Of a DNA stretch of 23,099 nucleotides, positions 13,882-21,966 are shown one piece after another. Position numbers and translations under genes: made by a program. The notes beneath the pieces were generated by a model. That model saw only the letters and a program-made list of their open reading frames with translations. It ran no database searches and had not been told where the DNA came from. Each line of letters begins with the position of its first letter. Position 1 is the stretch's first letter. The DNA comes from RGIG3002 sp045546775 (GTDB lineage: Bacteria; Bacillota; Clostridia; Lachnospirales; Lachnospiraceae), in contig JAZQDM010000040.1 in the NCBI GenBank assembly GCA_045546775.1, positions 1 to 23,099 of the forward strand. The letters are read 5' to 3'.

Positions 13882-15201
13882 TTACAGCTGTGAAATTACA
13901 AAAATATCATAAATTGCTTTGATTGCAGTCTCGAAGTCGTTGTTTGCAACACCGATGATGATGTTCAACTCACTGGAACCCTGGTCAATCATTTTCACGT
14001 TTACGTTTACATGGGCAAGTGCGGAGAAAATTCTTCCGGCTGTACCACGTGTAGCGCGCATGCCGCGTCCTACAACGGCGATTAACGCAAGATCGGATTC
14101 GATGTCAATGGAATCCGGGTTTGCAAGTCTGTGAAGACTTCCTACTACGCGCTGTTCTTTGTGCATAAACTCATCCTGATGTACAAATACAGTCATTGTA
14201 TCAATACCGGACGGAACGTGTTCGAAAGAAATTCCGTGCTCTTCAAAAGCCTGCAATACTTTGCGTCCGAAACCGATTTCGGAGTTCATCATATCTTTTT
14301 CAATGTTTACTGCACAGAAACCTTTCTTTCCGGCAATACCTGTAATAACATATTTGGATTTCTGGCAGGTGCTTCCTACAATCCATGTACCGTTGTCTTC
14401 CGGTGCATTTGTATTGCGGATGTTAATCGGAATACCTTCTTTTCTTACCGGGAAAATTGCATCTTCGTGAAGAACGGTTGCACCCATGTAAGAAAGCTCT
14501 CTAAGCTCGCGGTATGTGATTGTTTCAATGCCTTCCGGGTTTTTGATAATTCTCGGGTCAGCTACCAAGAAACCGGATACGTCTGTCCAGTTTTCGTATA
14601 CGTCCGCTTTGATTGCTTTTGCAACGATAGAACCTGTAATATCAGAACCGCCTCTGGAGAACGTTTTTACTCTTCCGTCTGCGTAAGCACCATAAAATCC
14701 CGGCACTACTGCATTGTCAAGTTTGCTCAATCTCTCAGACAACACGGCATGTGTTTTGTCTGCATCAAAATCTCCGTTTTCATCAAAGAAAATAACTTCT
14801 GCAGAATCGATAAAGTTGAATCCAAGATAGTTTGCCATGATGATACCGTTTAAGTATTCACCTCTGGAAGCTGCGTAATCTTTTCCTGCTTTTTTCTTGA
14901 AATTGGATTCGATTTTTTTGAATTCTTCATCCAAAGACAATTCCAAAGAAAGTCCTGTGATGATTTCCTCATAACGTGCTTTGATTGCTTTTAACTGGTC
15001 TTTGAAGTCCTGACCTGCCTCAGCTGCATCATAGCAAGCATACAACATATCTGTTACTTTTGTATCTTTTGCATCTCTTTTACCCGGCGCTGACGGTACG
15101 ACAAATTTTCTTTCACTGTCAGAACGGATGATGTCGCCGACTTTTTTAAACTGTTCTGCGCTGGCAAGAGAACTACCACCAAATTTTACTACTTTATTCA
15201 T
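13882..15201 (-). CDS. lysC: Aspartate kinase (aspartokinase)
   Basis: First step of the aspartate family pathway: phosphorylation of aspartate for lysine, threonine and methionine synthesis. The 439 residues hold the kinase domain (1 to about 280) with KFGGSS at 6-11, TFSRGGSDITGSIVAKAI at 180-197 and ENWTDVSGFLVADPR at 203-217. Two C-terminal ACT domains follow (about 285-360 and 370-439; VVGRGMRATRGTAGRIFSAL and NVKMIDQGSSELNIIIGV), the binding site for feedback inhibitors. It is the monofunctional kind with catalytic and regulatory parts from one reading frame. AGAGG lies eight bases before the ATG. It is the last gene of the operon, 50 bases after the putative homoserine kinase. The inhibiting amino acid cannot be told from sequence. 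Confidence 0.96.
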   Translation of the reverse strand: MNKVVKFGGSSLASAEQFKKVGDIIRSDSERKFVVPSAPGKRDAKDTKVTDMLYACYDAAEAGQDFKDQLKAIKARYEEIITGLSLELSLDEEFKKIESNFKKKAGKDYAASRGEYLNGIIMANYLGFNFIDSAEVIFFDENGDFDADKTHAVLSERLSKLDNAVVPGFYGAYADGRVKTFSRGGSDITGSIVAKAIKADVYENWTDVSGFLVADPRIIKNPEGIETITYRELRELSYMGATVLHEDAIFPVRKEGIPINIRNTNAPEDNGTWIVGSTCQKSKYVITGIAGKKGFCAVNIEKDMMNSEIGFGRKVLQAFEEHGISFEHVPSGIDTMTVFVHQDEFMHKEQRVVGSLHRLANPDSIDIESDLALIAVVGRGMRATRGTAGRIFSALAHVNVNVKMIDQGSSELNIIIGVANNDFETAIKAIYDIFVISQL

Positions 15202-15251
15202 TGTATTAACCTCTACTTTTTATTTCGTTGTTTTCTTATATTTTGTGCTTT

Positions 15252-16454
15252 TTATTTTGAAAAAAGATAGTCGATAAGCTCGTGCCCTTTTTCTACGTAA
15301 TTACCGCTCTCTCGGCCTTCTTTCTCATTGTAATTCCAGCTGTGTTCCTGTTCATCTGTGCTGTCATAAAGCATGTAAGGAACGTTGTCGGATGTATGCG
15401 TTCTCACACAAATCGGTGTCGGATGATCCGGCAACACGAGCATTCTGAAATCTACATTTTTTTCCTGCAAGCTCTTCACAAGCGGTGCAATAACTTCGCT
15501 GTCCAGGAATTCAATCGCCTGCACTTTTCTTTCCACGCTGCCCTGGTGTCCCATTTCATCGGGTGCTTCCACATGGATGTATGCAAAGTCATATCCATCT
15601 TCCGTGAGTGCTTCTACGGCTGCCTGCGTTTTTCCCGCATAGTTTGTATGAAGTCCGCCGTTGGCACCTTCCACAATGGCAACGCCCATGCCTGCTCCGG
15701 TTGCAATACCTTTGAGCAAGTCTACTGCGGAAATCATCATACCTTTTTTGCCTGTCTTTTCTTCAAAGGAAGACAACATCGGTTTTGTGCCTGCGCCCCA
15801 GAACCAACAGCAGTTTGCCGGATTAAGGCCCTGTTTTTTGCGCTCGATATTAATCGGATGATTGACAAGAATGTCATAGCTTCTCTTCATCATGTCATAC
15901 AGATTTTTGTCGGACGGAAGATACTGACCGATTACCTGACCAAGTACATCGTGAGGCGGTGTTAACTGCACAACCTCGCCTTTGTCCCAAATAAGGCAGT
16001 GGCGGTAACTTGTTCCCACATAAAATTTGTATATTTCATTTTCCATTTCTTTGCGAACTGCTTCCAACAAAACAGCGCAATCTTCTGTGCTGATTTCACT
16101 GGCACTATGGTCAATAATGGTCTTTTCTTCAAACGCAACATCATCCTCGGAAATGGTTACGATGTTACAACGGAGTGCAATGTCCGTATCTTTCATCGGA
16201 ACACCAATGCTGAGCGCTTCCAGCGGAGAACGTCCGGAATAATATTTTTTCGGGTCATATCCGAGCACGGAAAGGTTTGCGGTGTCAGACCCCGGACTCA
16301 TTCCGTCCGGAATCGTATGTACCATACCGACTTCGGATTTTTTGCTCAGTGCATCCATCGTCGGTGTTTTTGCATATTCTAAAGGGGTTTTGCCGGAAAG
16401 CGCCTCGATTGGTTCATCTGCCATGCCGTCACCCAAAACTACTACATATTTCAT
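15252..16454 (-). CDS. Cofactor-independent phosphoglycerate mutase family; proposed homoserine kinase
   Basis: A 400-residue protein of the alkaline-phosphatase superfamily, archaeal-type phosphoglycerate mutase branch (ApgM, TIGR02535-like). Visible are the metal Asp9 in VVVLGDGMADEP, the nucleophile Ser56 in SPGSDTANLSVLGYDP, and the C-terminal metal motifs HVEAPDEMGHQG and VLPDHPTPICVRTHTS. Members beside hom and lysC have been proposed to replace the missing homoserine kinase (ThrB); its place here between these genes favours that over glycolysis. AGGAGG lies five bases before the ATG, and only 14 bases separate it from hom. No GHMP-type thrB and no thrC are seen in this window. The fold is sure; the role is inference. 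Confidence 0.85.
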   Translation of the reverse strand: MKYVVVLGDGMADEPIEALSGKTPLEYAKTPTMDALSKKSEVGMVHTIPDGMSPGSDTANLSVLGYDPKKYYSGRSPLEALSIGVPMKDTDIALRCNIVTISEDDVAFEEKTIIDHSASEISTEDCAVLLEAVRKEMENEIYKFYVGTSYRHCLIWDKGEVVQLTPPHDVLGQVIGQYLPSDKNLYDMMKRSYDILVNHPINIERKKQGLNPANCCWFWGAGTKPMLSSFEEKTGKKGMMISAVDLLKGIATGAGMGVAIVEGANGGLHTNYAGKTQAAVEALTEDGYDFAYIHVEAPDEMGHQGSVERKVQAIEFLDSEVIAPLVKSLQEKNVDFRMLVLPDHPTPICVRTHTSDNVPYMLYDSTDEQEHSWNYNEKEGRESGNYVEKGHELIDYLFSK

Positions 16455-16468
16455 GTATGCCTCCTAAA

Positions 16469-17683
16469 TTACGCTTCGATACGGATTCTGTTCCGTACCG
16501 CACCAAGTTTTTCTGCTTTTTCTTTGAAGTCTTTTTCTGTCATGGAAGCTGTCACAAAACCAAATTCATCTGTAAGAGAAGCAACGTTTACAAATTCTAC
16601 GTCACCAAATACTTCTTTTACTTTTGCTTCGTCTGCTTTTGCCTTGTCAGCACGCACAAAGAACTTGTGGCTTACATTGTCAATGCTTGCAAGCTTCACA
16701 TCTTCGTCTTCCCAGAAGCACATAACGGTCTTGCCCATATGCCTTGCACAGTCAACTACGTCAGAAACTACTGCACTTGCAGTCGGCAACTTACCTGCGC
16801 CACGTCCGTAGTACATAGAATCACCTAACATATTTCCGTGTACAAATACGGCATTAAATACGTCATTTACGCTGTAAAGCGGATGCTCATTGGAAATCAT
16901 AAACGGAGCTACCATTGCAAAATACTCATCGCCCAAATCTTTGCTCATAGCAAGAAGCTTGATGGATTTGCCCATCGATTTTGCATAAAGGAAATCTGCT
17001 GCAGTAATCTTTGTAATTCCTTCTGTATAAATATCTTCGTATTTTACGTTCTTTAAGCACATAAGAGAAGAAAGGATTGCGATTTTACGGCAAGCATCAT
17101 AGCCTTCCACGTCTGCTTCCGGATTTCTCTCTGCATAGCCTTTTTCCTGTGCCTCTTTCAATACGTCTTCAAAATCAGCACCTTCTCTGTCCATTTTTGT
17201 AAGAATATAGTTGGTTGTACCGTTTAAGATACCTGTAATTCCGTCGATTTTTTCTGCTGTGAGGGAATAGTTTAACGGACGGATAATCGGAATACCGCCA
17301 CCTACACTTGCCTCAAACAAGTAGTTACATTTGTTTTCTTTTGCAAGGCGCAAAAGTTCCGGTCCGTGGTTTGCAACAAGCTCTTTGTTGGATGTACAAA
17401 CGCTCTTACCTTTTAAAAGTGCCTGTTTTGTGAAATCATATGCCGGATTTACACCACCCATTGTCTCACAAATAATATCTACTTCCGGGTCATCCAAAAT
17501 CACGTTTACGTCATGCACTAATTTTGATTCAATCGGGTCTCCCGGGAAATCTCTCAAATCGAGAACATATTTAATATTTAATTCTGCACCGGCTTTTTTG
17601 TTGATCATTTCTTTGTTTTTTTCAATGACCTCCACTACACCGCTTCCTACTGTTCCATAACCAAATACTGCTACATTAATCAT
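16469..17683 (-). CDS. hom: Homoserine dehydrogenase
   Basis: Reduces aspartate semialdehyde to homoserine with NAD(P)H, the branch point toward threonine and methionine. The Rossmann loop is FGYGTVGSG (7-15). Later motifs are CETMGG (72-77), TSNKELVANHG with Lys100, FEASVGGGIPIIRPLNYS, NGTTNYILTKM and DVEGYDACRKIAIL with the catalytic Asp196 and Lys200. After the catalytic domain (to about 310) a C-terminal ACT-like part (about 325-404) is expected to sense threonine. The frame opens with TTG at 17695, but GGAGG sits just before the ATG at 17683, so the product is 404 residues. It follows the ACT/UPF0735 gene by about 17 bases. High confidence. Confidence 0.97.
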   Translation of the reverse strand: MINVAVFGYGTVGSGVVEVIEKNKEMINKKAGAELNIKYVLDLRDFPGDPIESKLVHDVNVILDDPEVDIICETMGGVNPAYDFTKQALLKGKSVCTSNKELVANHGPELLRLAKENKCNYLFEASVGGGIPIIRPLNYSLTAEKIDGITGILNGTTNYILTKMDREGADFEDVLKEAQEKGYAERNPEADVEGYDACRKIAILSSLMCLKNVKYEDIYTEGITKITAADFLYAKSMGKSIKLLAMSKDLGDEYFAMVAPFMISNEHPLYSVNDVFNAVFVHGNMLGDSMYYGRGAGKLPTASAVVSDVVDCARHMGKTVMCFWEDEDVKLASIDNVSHKFFVRADKAKADEAKVKEVFGDVEFVNVASLTDEFGFVTASMTEKDFKEKAEKLGAVRNRIRIEA

Positions 17684-17700
17684 AATTTCCTCCAATGTTT

Positions 17701-18144
17701 CTATTCTTTTGCAATAATTTTTACATAATGTACACCTTTTTGTCGCTCCATTGCCTCAAGCATCTGTGAAATGTCTCCTGTTGTCGGAAGCACTTGCGCA
17801 CTTAAGCTCAAGGATGCAATGCCGTTAATCGGAATACTTTGATGTATCGTCAAAATGTTTGCCCCAAAATCAGCAATGATTTTTAACACATCTGACAAAA
17901 GTCCCGGCTCATCGTCCATCTGAAAGTTGAGCGTAATCGTTGTCCCCTGTGAATTATCATGAAATCGGAATATGTCGTCTTTGTACTTATAAAAAGAACT
18001 TCTGCTGATTCCGACTCTGTCCACCGCTTCCTGTATCGTCATTACCTTGGCGGTATCCAGAAGACTTTTTGCCTCCACTACTTTCAGTAGTACTTCCGGA
18101 ACTGCTTTTTGCTTTACAACAAAATAGCCTGTTGATTCTCCCAT
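17701..18144 (-). CDS. UPF0735 ACT-domain protein (PheB-like)
   Basis: A 147-residue protein with a C-terminal ACT domain (about 70-147: TITLNFQMDDEPGLLSDVLK and ANILTIHQSIPINGIASLSL) of the UPF0735/PheB family. Residues 35-58 (MTIQEAVDRVGISRSSFYKY) look like a helix-turn-helix, so a DNA-binding, amino-acid-sensing regulator is a reasonable inference; PheB function is not proven. The gene leads the operon with hom, a putative homoserine kinase and lysC. In frame, an upstream GTG at 18156 exists, but the ATG at 18144 fits family length better. A promoter with a perfect palindrome lies about 100 bases upstream, possibly its own operator. Confidence 0.88.
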   Translation of the reverse strand: MGESTGYFVVKQKAVPEVLLKVVEAKSLLDTAKVMTIQEAVDRVGISRSSFYKYKDDIFRFHDNSQGTTITLNFQMDDEPGLLSDVLKIIADFGANILTIHQSIPINGIASLSLSAQVLPTTGDISQMLEAMERQKGVHYVKIIAKE

Positions 18145-18247
18145 AAAAAGCCACACCCTTTCGTTTGTTGCTTTGTTTGTATTTCTACGGCGTACACGCG
18201 TTTTTCATTGTATTTGTCGCGCGCACACTTGTTTGTCACCGAGGGAT

Positions 18248-18276
18248 ATTGTAGCACAGTACCTTTCGAAAGGCAA
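18248..18276 (-). promoter_or_regulatory. Promoter of the UPF0735-hom-lysC operon with palindromic site
   Basis: On the minus strand TTGCCT (18276-18271), 17 bases, TACAAT (18253-18248). The spacer includes CCTTTCGAAAGG (18262-18273), a perfect 12-base palindrome that overlaps the -35 by three bases, as an operator would. The roughly 97-base leader can form a GU-rich hairpin (18220-18228 with 18190-18198) but lacks a T-run, so attenuation is not shown. Confidence 0.6.
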
Positions 18277-18338
18277 CCACTTTTTCATATAACTTTTCAC
18301 GGCTATTTCTCTATTCTACTGTCATTTTGCACAAACCC

Positions 18339-18377
18339 ACCGTGCAGTTTTAAAAGCATTCGTTGTCCCTGCACGGT
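18339..18377. repeat. Inverted repeat ACCGTGCAG / CTGCACGGT
   Basis: Perfect 9-base arms at 18339-18347 and 18369-18377 with a 21-base loop, immediately next to the DUF3048 terminator and upstream of the hom operon promoter. It has no T-run, so it is not a terminator by itself. Role unknown. Confidence 0.4.
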
Positions 18378-18379
18378 AT

Positions 18380-18406
18380 AAAAAAGGAATGCATTGCTGC
18401 ATTCCT
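18380..18406 (-). terminator. Terminator of the DUF3048 gene
   Basis: On the minus strand AGGAATGCA (18406-18398), loop GCAA, TGCATTCCT (18393-18385) followed by TTTTT. Confidence 0.88.
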
Positions 18407-18419
18407 CCTGCGTCTTGTT

Positions 18420-19520
18420 TTATTCAAAATGGAAATTGTCCCCGTCCTGCACAATAAGAATCATTGTTTTGCCGGTGTTGAACTCAATTTCTTTTCCGTC
18501 ATCATCATAATAACGAGTTGCACCATAGTCACTTTCTTTTTCCCAAGTAATATGAATGGCTTTTCCTTCGGTAATAAACCAACCGTCCCTTGTATCATCA
18601 ATACACTGATAAGCCAGATAGCCCTGGTCATCTCTCACTTCATAATAAGTGTCCTGAATGATAATATTTTTAAAAGCAAGCTGTTGTCCGGTTGCTCCGT
18701 CAATATGAGGCCCTTCTTCACCGCCGGCAAGCTTCTGGAAACGATAATACAAACCGTCCGTTTCATTATATTCAAAGTACGTATTTGTCATCGGGTAACA
18801 GTCTGACATGTTGATATACGTTGCCGCTTCCGAATCTTCATAAGCATCTAATGTATTAATACCATCCGCAAATTGAAAATGATTTTCGTCTGCCATACCT
18901 CTGTATTCTTTTTGGTACTCATACTGTTCGATTGCCTTATTTACACCTTCTGCCGAAATATAAGCATTGTGTGGCGCACTTTTATCATCGGAACGGAAAT
19001 ATACGCCTTCAGACGCAATCGTACCATTGATATTGTCTGTTGTATCCCTGCTGATTACTTCGTCAATATAAAATGGTCCGCCGTAATGACACATAATCGC
19101 ATCCCATTCAAAAGACCAGTAAATATAGTAATCTCTTGCACTTCTTACGTTCCCAATTTTTTCAAGGTTCTCCCAATCCTGATAAATGCCCATCAGACGG
19201 GTCATATCACCCTCAACGTTACATTCATACAAAACTTCGGCATAGCTTAATCCATACTGCGGAATAGCACTAATCTCATTCGGCGTCATAACAGCTATCG
19301 GCCTTTTGTTTGCAAGCTCGCCGTCAATCCACTCATTGGTAAGTGTGCTGCGTACCATGCCTTCCTGTGGCGGCACTTCTCCGCCTTCATCCGCACCGGC
19401 TTCCTGCTGACCAATCGTTTCACCAATACCTTGTCCATCTTCTTTTTCTTTATTTCCACAACCTGTCAACGCAAGACCCACTACCATGGCAAGCATCAAC
19501 ATTATATTACGCTTTCTCAT
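18420..19520 (-). CDS. DUF3048 domain lipoprotein (YerB-like)
   Basis: A 366-residue secreted lipoprotein. The signal peptide MRKRNIMLMLAMVVGLALTG ends in a lipobox LTGC with Cys21 as the lipidated residue. A Glu/Gly/Gln-rich linker (22-52) leads to the DUF3048 domain: NKRPIAVMTPNEISAIPQYG, LMGIYQDWENLEKIGNVRSA, RDYYIYWSFEWDAIMCHYGG and GKAIHITWEKESDYGATRYY. The family includes B. subtilis YerB; function is unknown, probably at the outer face of the membrane. The frame opens with a GTG at 19532, but the ATG at 19520 with GAGG seven bases upstream is chosen. An extended -10 (TGTTATAAT, hexamer at 19578-19573) gives a single-gene unit closed by a clear terminator. It is divergent from rfbD. Confidence 0.92.
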   Translation of the reverse strand: MRKRNIMLMLAMVVGLALTGCGNKEKEDGQGIGETIGQQEAGADEGGEVPPQEGMVRSTLTNEWIDGELANKRPIAVMTPNEISAIPQYGLSYAEVLYECNVEGDMTRLMGIYQDWENLEKIGNVRSARDYYIYWSFEWDAIMCHYGGPFYIDEVISRDTTDNINGTIASEGVYFRSDDKSAPHNAYISAEGVNKAIEQYEYQKEYRGMADENHFQFADGINTLDAYEDSEAATYINMSDCYPMTNTYFEYNETDGLYYRFQKLAGGEEGPHIDGATGQQLAFKNIIIQDTYYEVRDDQGYLAYQCIDDTRDGWFITEGKAIHITWEKESDYGATRYYDDDGKEIEFNTGKTMILIVQDGDNFHFE

Positions 19521-19572
19521 TTCTTTCCTCACTCTAATCTCAATTTTCCCGCATCATCCCACACTATTTTCG

Positions 19573-19578
19573 ATTATA
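19573..19578 (-). promoter_or_regulatory. Extended -10 promoter of the DUF3048 gene
   Basis: TATAAT on the minus strand preceded by TGT, making an extended -10; no good -35 at 16-18 bases. It is within 60 bases of the translation start. Confidence 0.45.
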
Positions 19579-19649
19579 ACACACTTGTCGCATAAACGTC
19601 ATTAAGAATAGTAGTTTTTTCTTAATTTTGTATTATTTTGGTAACATAT

Positions 19650-19678
19650 TTGCAATAATTGAAATAACGATGTATGAT
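19650..19678 (+). promoter_or_regulatory. Promoter of rfbD
   Basis: TTGCAA at 19650-19655, 17 bases, TATGAT at 19673-19678; 31 bases before the ATG and separate from the divergent DUF3048 promoter. Confidence 0.6.
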
Positions 19679-19709
19679 AAACATAGTATGAGTCATTGGA
19701 GGCAATTTT

Positions 19710-20555
19710 ATGAAATCAATTATTATAACAGGATGTAACGGCCAGCTTGGACGTGCCATTAATAAAGAACTTGCCGTAAACACCGAATATCAGCTTGTAA
19801 ACACCGATGTAGGCGAACTGGATATTACAAATGTGGACAAGGTGTTAGAACTGGCCCGGGACGTAAAACCTTATGCAATCATTAACTGTGCTGCACATAC
19901 TGCCGTAGACCTCTGCGAAACAGATGTAGACAGAGCCTATCAAATCAATGCTATTGGCCCCAGAAATTTAAGTATTGCGGCCACCGAAACAGGAGCCAAA
20001 CTTGTTCAGGTTTCCACCGATTATGTATTCGATGGATTCGGTGAGAATGTTTTAACTGAATTTGACAAAACAAATCCGCAGGGCGTTTACGGAAAATCCA
20101 AACTTGCCGGCGAACAATTCGTAAAAGATTTTGCACAAAAATATTTCATTATCCGTACTGCTTGGTTGTATGGAGAGGGCAAAAACTTTGTAAAAACAAT
20201 GTTACGTCTTTCTGAGGACCGGGATACGGTAACCGTAGTCGGCGACCAGTATGGTACCCCTACAAGTGCCGAAGAACTTGCAAAAGCAATCTGCTATTTG
20301 CTTCCTACGGACAATTACGGCCTCTTCCACGGTACATGCGAAGGCAGTTGTAACTGGGCTGAATTTGCGGAAGAAATTTTCTGGCTTGCCAAAAAAGACA
20401 TGACCGTAAAACATATTACTACTGCAGAATACAATGCCGCTGCTCCACGTCCGGCATACTCTGTTTTGGAAAATTATATGTTTAAACTTACAACGGATTT
20501 TGCATTTGCGGACTGGCATGATGCGATTGAGAAATATATGAGAACACTTCTTTAA
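19710..20555 (+). CDS. rfbD: dTDP-4-dehydrorhamnose reductase
   Basis: Last step in dTDP-L-rhamnose synthesis for cell-surface polysaccharides: reduction of dTDP-4-dehydrorhamnose with NAD(P)H. The 281-residue extended short-chain dehydrogenase has GCNGQLGRA (8-16), INCAAHTAVDLCE (58-70), the catalytic Ser/Thr in VSTDYVFDG (101-109), Tyr127-x3-Lys131 in GVYGKSKLAGE, and IIRTAWLYGEGKNFV. GGAGG lies eight bases before the ATG. The other rhamnose genes (rfbA, rfbB, rfbC) are not in the window, so it is a detached member of the pathway, as often seen in Lachnospiraceae. It has its own promoter and terminator. Confidence 0.94.
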   Translation: MKSIIITGCNGQLGRAINKELAVNTEYQLVNTDVGELDITNVDKVLELARDVKPYAIINCAAHTAVDLCETDVDRAYQINAIGPRNLSIAATETGAKLVQVSTDYVFDGFGENVLTEFDKTNPQGVYGKSKLAGEQFVKDFAQKYFIIRTAWLYGEGKNFVKTMLRLSEDRDTVTVVGDQYGTPTSAEELAKAICYLLPTDNYGLFHGTCEGSCNWAEFAEEIFWLAKKDMTVKHITTAEYNAAAPRPAYSVLENYMFKLTTDFAFADWHDAIEKYMRTLL

Positions 20556-20567
20556 AAGAAAATTTTT

Positions 20568-20600
20568 ACGGCGCACAAAAAGTGCGCCGTTTCTTATTCT
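20568..20600 (+). terminator. Terminator of rfbD (perhaps also of glyA)
   Basis: Perfect 9-base arms ACGGCGCAC (20568-20576) and GTGCGCCGT (20582-20590), loop AAAAA, followed by a T-rich tail. The other direction has only a broken T-run, so bidirectional use is less sure. Confidence 0.78.
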
Positions 20601-20604
20601 TATA

Positions 20605-21843
20605 TTAAATTAACGGATATTTGTCTGTTAATTTCTGAACGATTGCGCGTGCTTCCGGAATTTTTTCCTCGCCGCCTTTGATAACAAGTGCGATTGCTTC
20701 TGCAATGTTATCCATATCTTCTGTGTTCATTCCACGGCTTGTTACAGCAGGTGTACCAAGTCTGATACCGCTTGTTACGAACGGAGACTGGGGATCGTTC
20801 GGAATTGTATTTTTGTTACATGTAATGTGTGCCTGATCAAGCAATTTTTCTACTGCTTTACCTGTCAAGCCATATGTAGTAAGGTCTACAAGCATCAAGT
20901 GGTTGTCTGTACCGTCAGAAACGATTTTGATGCCTCTTTCCTGCAAGCCTTTGCAAAGAGCCTGTGCATTGTCCACAATACCTTTCTGGTATGCTTTGAA
21001 CTCGTCACTCAATGCTTCTTTGAAACAAACTGCTTTTGCAGCGATAACGTGCATCAAAGGACCACCCTGGATTCCCGGGAAGATAGCTTTGTTAAAGTTA
21101 TATTTGTCTGCTGCTTCTTTGTTTGCAAGAATCATACCGCCTCTCGGTCCACGCAATGTTTTGTGTGTTGTTGTTGTAACAACATCTGCATACGGGAACG
21201 GACTCGGATGAAGTCCTGCTGCCACAAGACCTGCAATATGAGCCATATCTACCATGAGAACTGCGCCAACTTCGTCAGCTACTTCTCTGAATTTCTTAAA
21301 GTCAATTGTTCTAGCATAAGCAGAAGCACCTGCAATAATCATTTTCGGTTTTGCTTCCACTGCAATTCTTCTAAGTTCATCGTAATCGATGAAACCTTCA
21401 TCGTTTACACCGTACGGAACAATTTTGAAATATTTACCGGAAATATTAACCGGGCTTCCGTGTGTCAAATGTCCGCCGTGGTCTAAGTTCATACCCATAA
21501 TGGTATCGCCCGGCATACATACTGCAAACTGCACTGCAAGGTTTGCCTGTGCTCCGGAATGCGGCTGCACGTTTGCATAATCGCATCCAAACACTTCTTT
21601 TGCACGTTCAATAGCAAGATTTTCTACTACGTCAACGCAATCACATCCGCCGTAATATCTCTTTCCCGGATATCCTTCTGCATATTTATTTGTCAAAGGG
21701 CTTCCCATTGCAGCCATAACCGCTTTGCTTACCCAGTTTTCGGAAGCAATCAATTCAATATGGCTATTCTGTCTTTCCTGCTCGTCCACAATTGCCTGTG
21801 CAACTTCGGGATCCACATTTCTTACTTCGTCTAAAGAATACAT
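20605..21843 (-). CDS. glyA: Serine hydroxymethyltransferase
   Basis: PLP enzyme that interconverts serine and glycine with transfer of a one-carbon unit to tetrahydrofolate. The 412 residues show ELIASENWVSKAVMAAMGSP, NKYAEGYPGKRYYGGCDCVD, NVQPHSGAQANLAVQ, VDMAHIAGLVAAGLHPSP, the PLP lysine 228 in TTTTHKTLRGPRGG and the C-terminal IRLGTPAVTSRGM. Length and order are normal for bacterial GlyA. AGGAGGATAAGAG lies just before the ATG. It is a single gene transcribed divergently from a lipid kinase gene. No glycine riboswitch or other leader structure is visible in the roughly 35-base leader. Confidence 0.98.
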   Translation of the reverse strand: MYSLDEVRNVDPEVAQAIVDEQERQNSHIELIASENWVSKAVMAAMGSPLTNKYAEGYPGKRYYGGCDCVDVVENLAIERAKEVFGCDYANVQPHSGAQANLAVQFAVCMPGDTIMGMNLDHGGHLTHGSPVNISGKYFKIVPYGVNDEGFIDYDELRRIAVEAKPKMIIAGASAYARTIDFKKFREVADEVGAVLMVDMAHIAGLVAAGLHPSPFPYADVVTTTTHKTLRGPRGGMILANKEAADKYNFNKAIFPGIQGGPLMHVIAAKAVCFKEALSDEFKAYQKGIVDNAQALCKGLQERGIKIVSDGTDNHLMLVDLTTYGLTGKAVEKLLDQAHITCNKNTIPNDPQSPFVTSGIRLGTPAVTSRGMNTEDMDNIAEAIALVIKGGEEKIPEARAIVQKLTDKYPLI

Positions 21844-21878
21844 CTCTTATCCTCCTCAAGTTTGATAATATCCCGTAC

Positions 21879-21907
21879 AGTATAACACAAATTTTCTCCC
21901 ATGGAAA
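21879..21907 (-). promoter_or_regulatory. Promoter of glyA
   Basis: On the minus strand TTTCCA (21907-21902), 17 bases, TATACT (21884-21879). The -35 hexamer is the same DNA as that of the divergent plus-strand promoter. Confidence 0.55.
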
Positions 21908-21930
21908 CGAAAAATATGATAAACTATACA
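21902..21930 (+). promoter_or_regulatory. Promoter of the lipid kinase gene
   Basis: TGGAAA (21902-21907), 17 bases, TATACA (21925-21930). It shares its -35 with the glyA promoter on the other strand, so the two may compete. Confidence 0.45.
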
Positions 21931-21966
21931 CAGATTTGTGATTTTTTACCGAAAGGATAAGATGTT

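Noticed and set aside
14131..14853. Long plus-strand ORF inside lysC (also at 15282-15965 and 20827-21486)
   Set aside because: These are antisense shadows of conserved genes, with Cys/Phe-rich meaningless products and no ribosome binding sites.
16469..17695. TTG at 17695 as start of hom
   Set aside because: The following GGAGG is the ribosome binding site of the ATG at 17683.
18144..18241. Threonine/methionine attenuator leader upstream of the hom operon
   Set aside because: A 7-codon ATG frame exists in the leader, but it has no ribosome binding site, is not rich in Thr or Met codons, and no terminator hairpin with a T-run follows.
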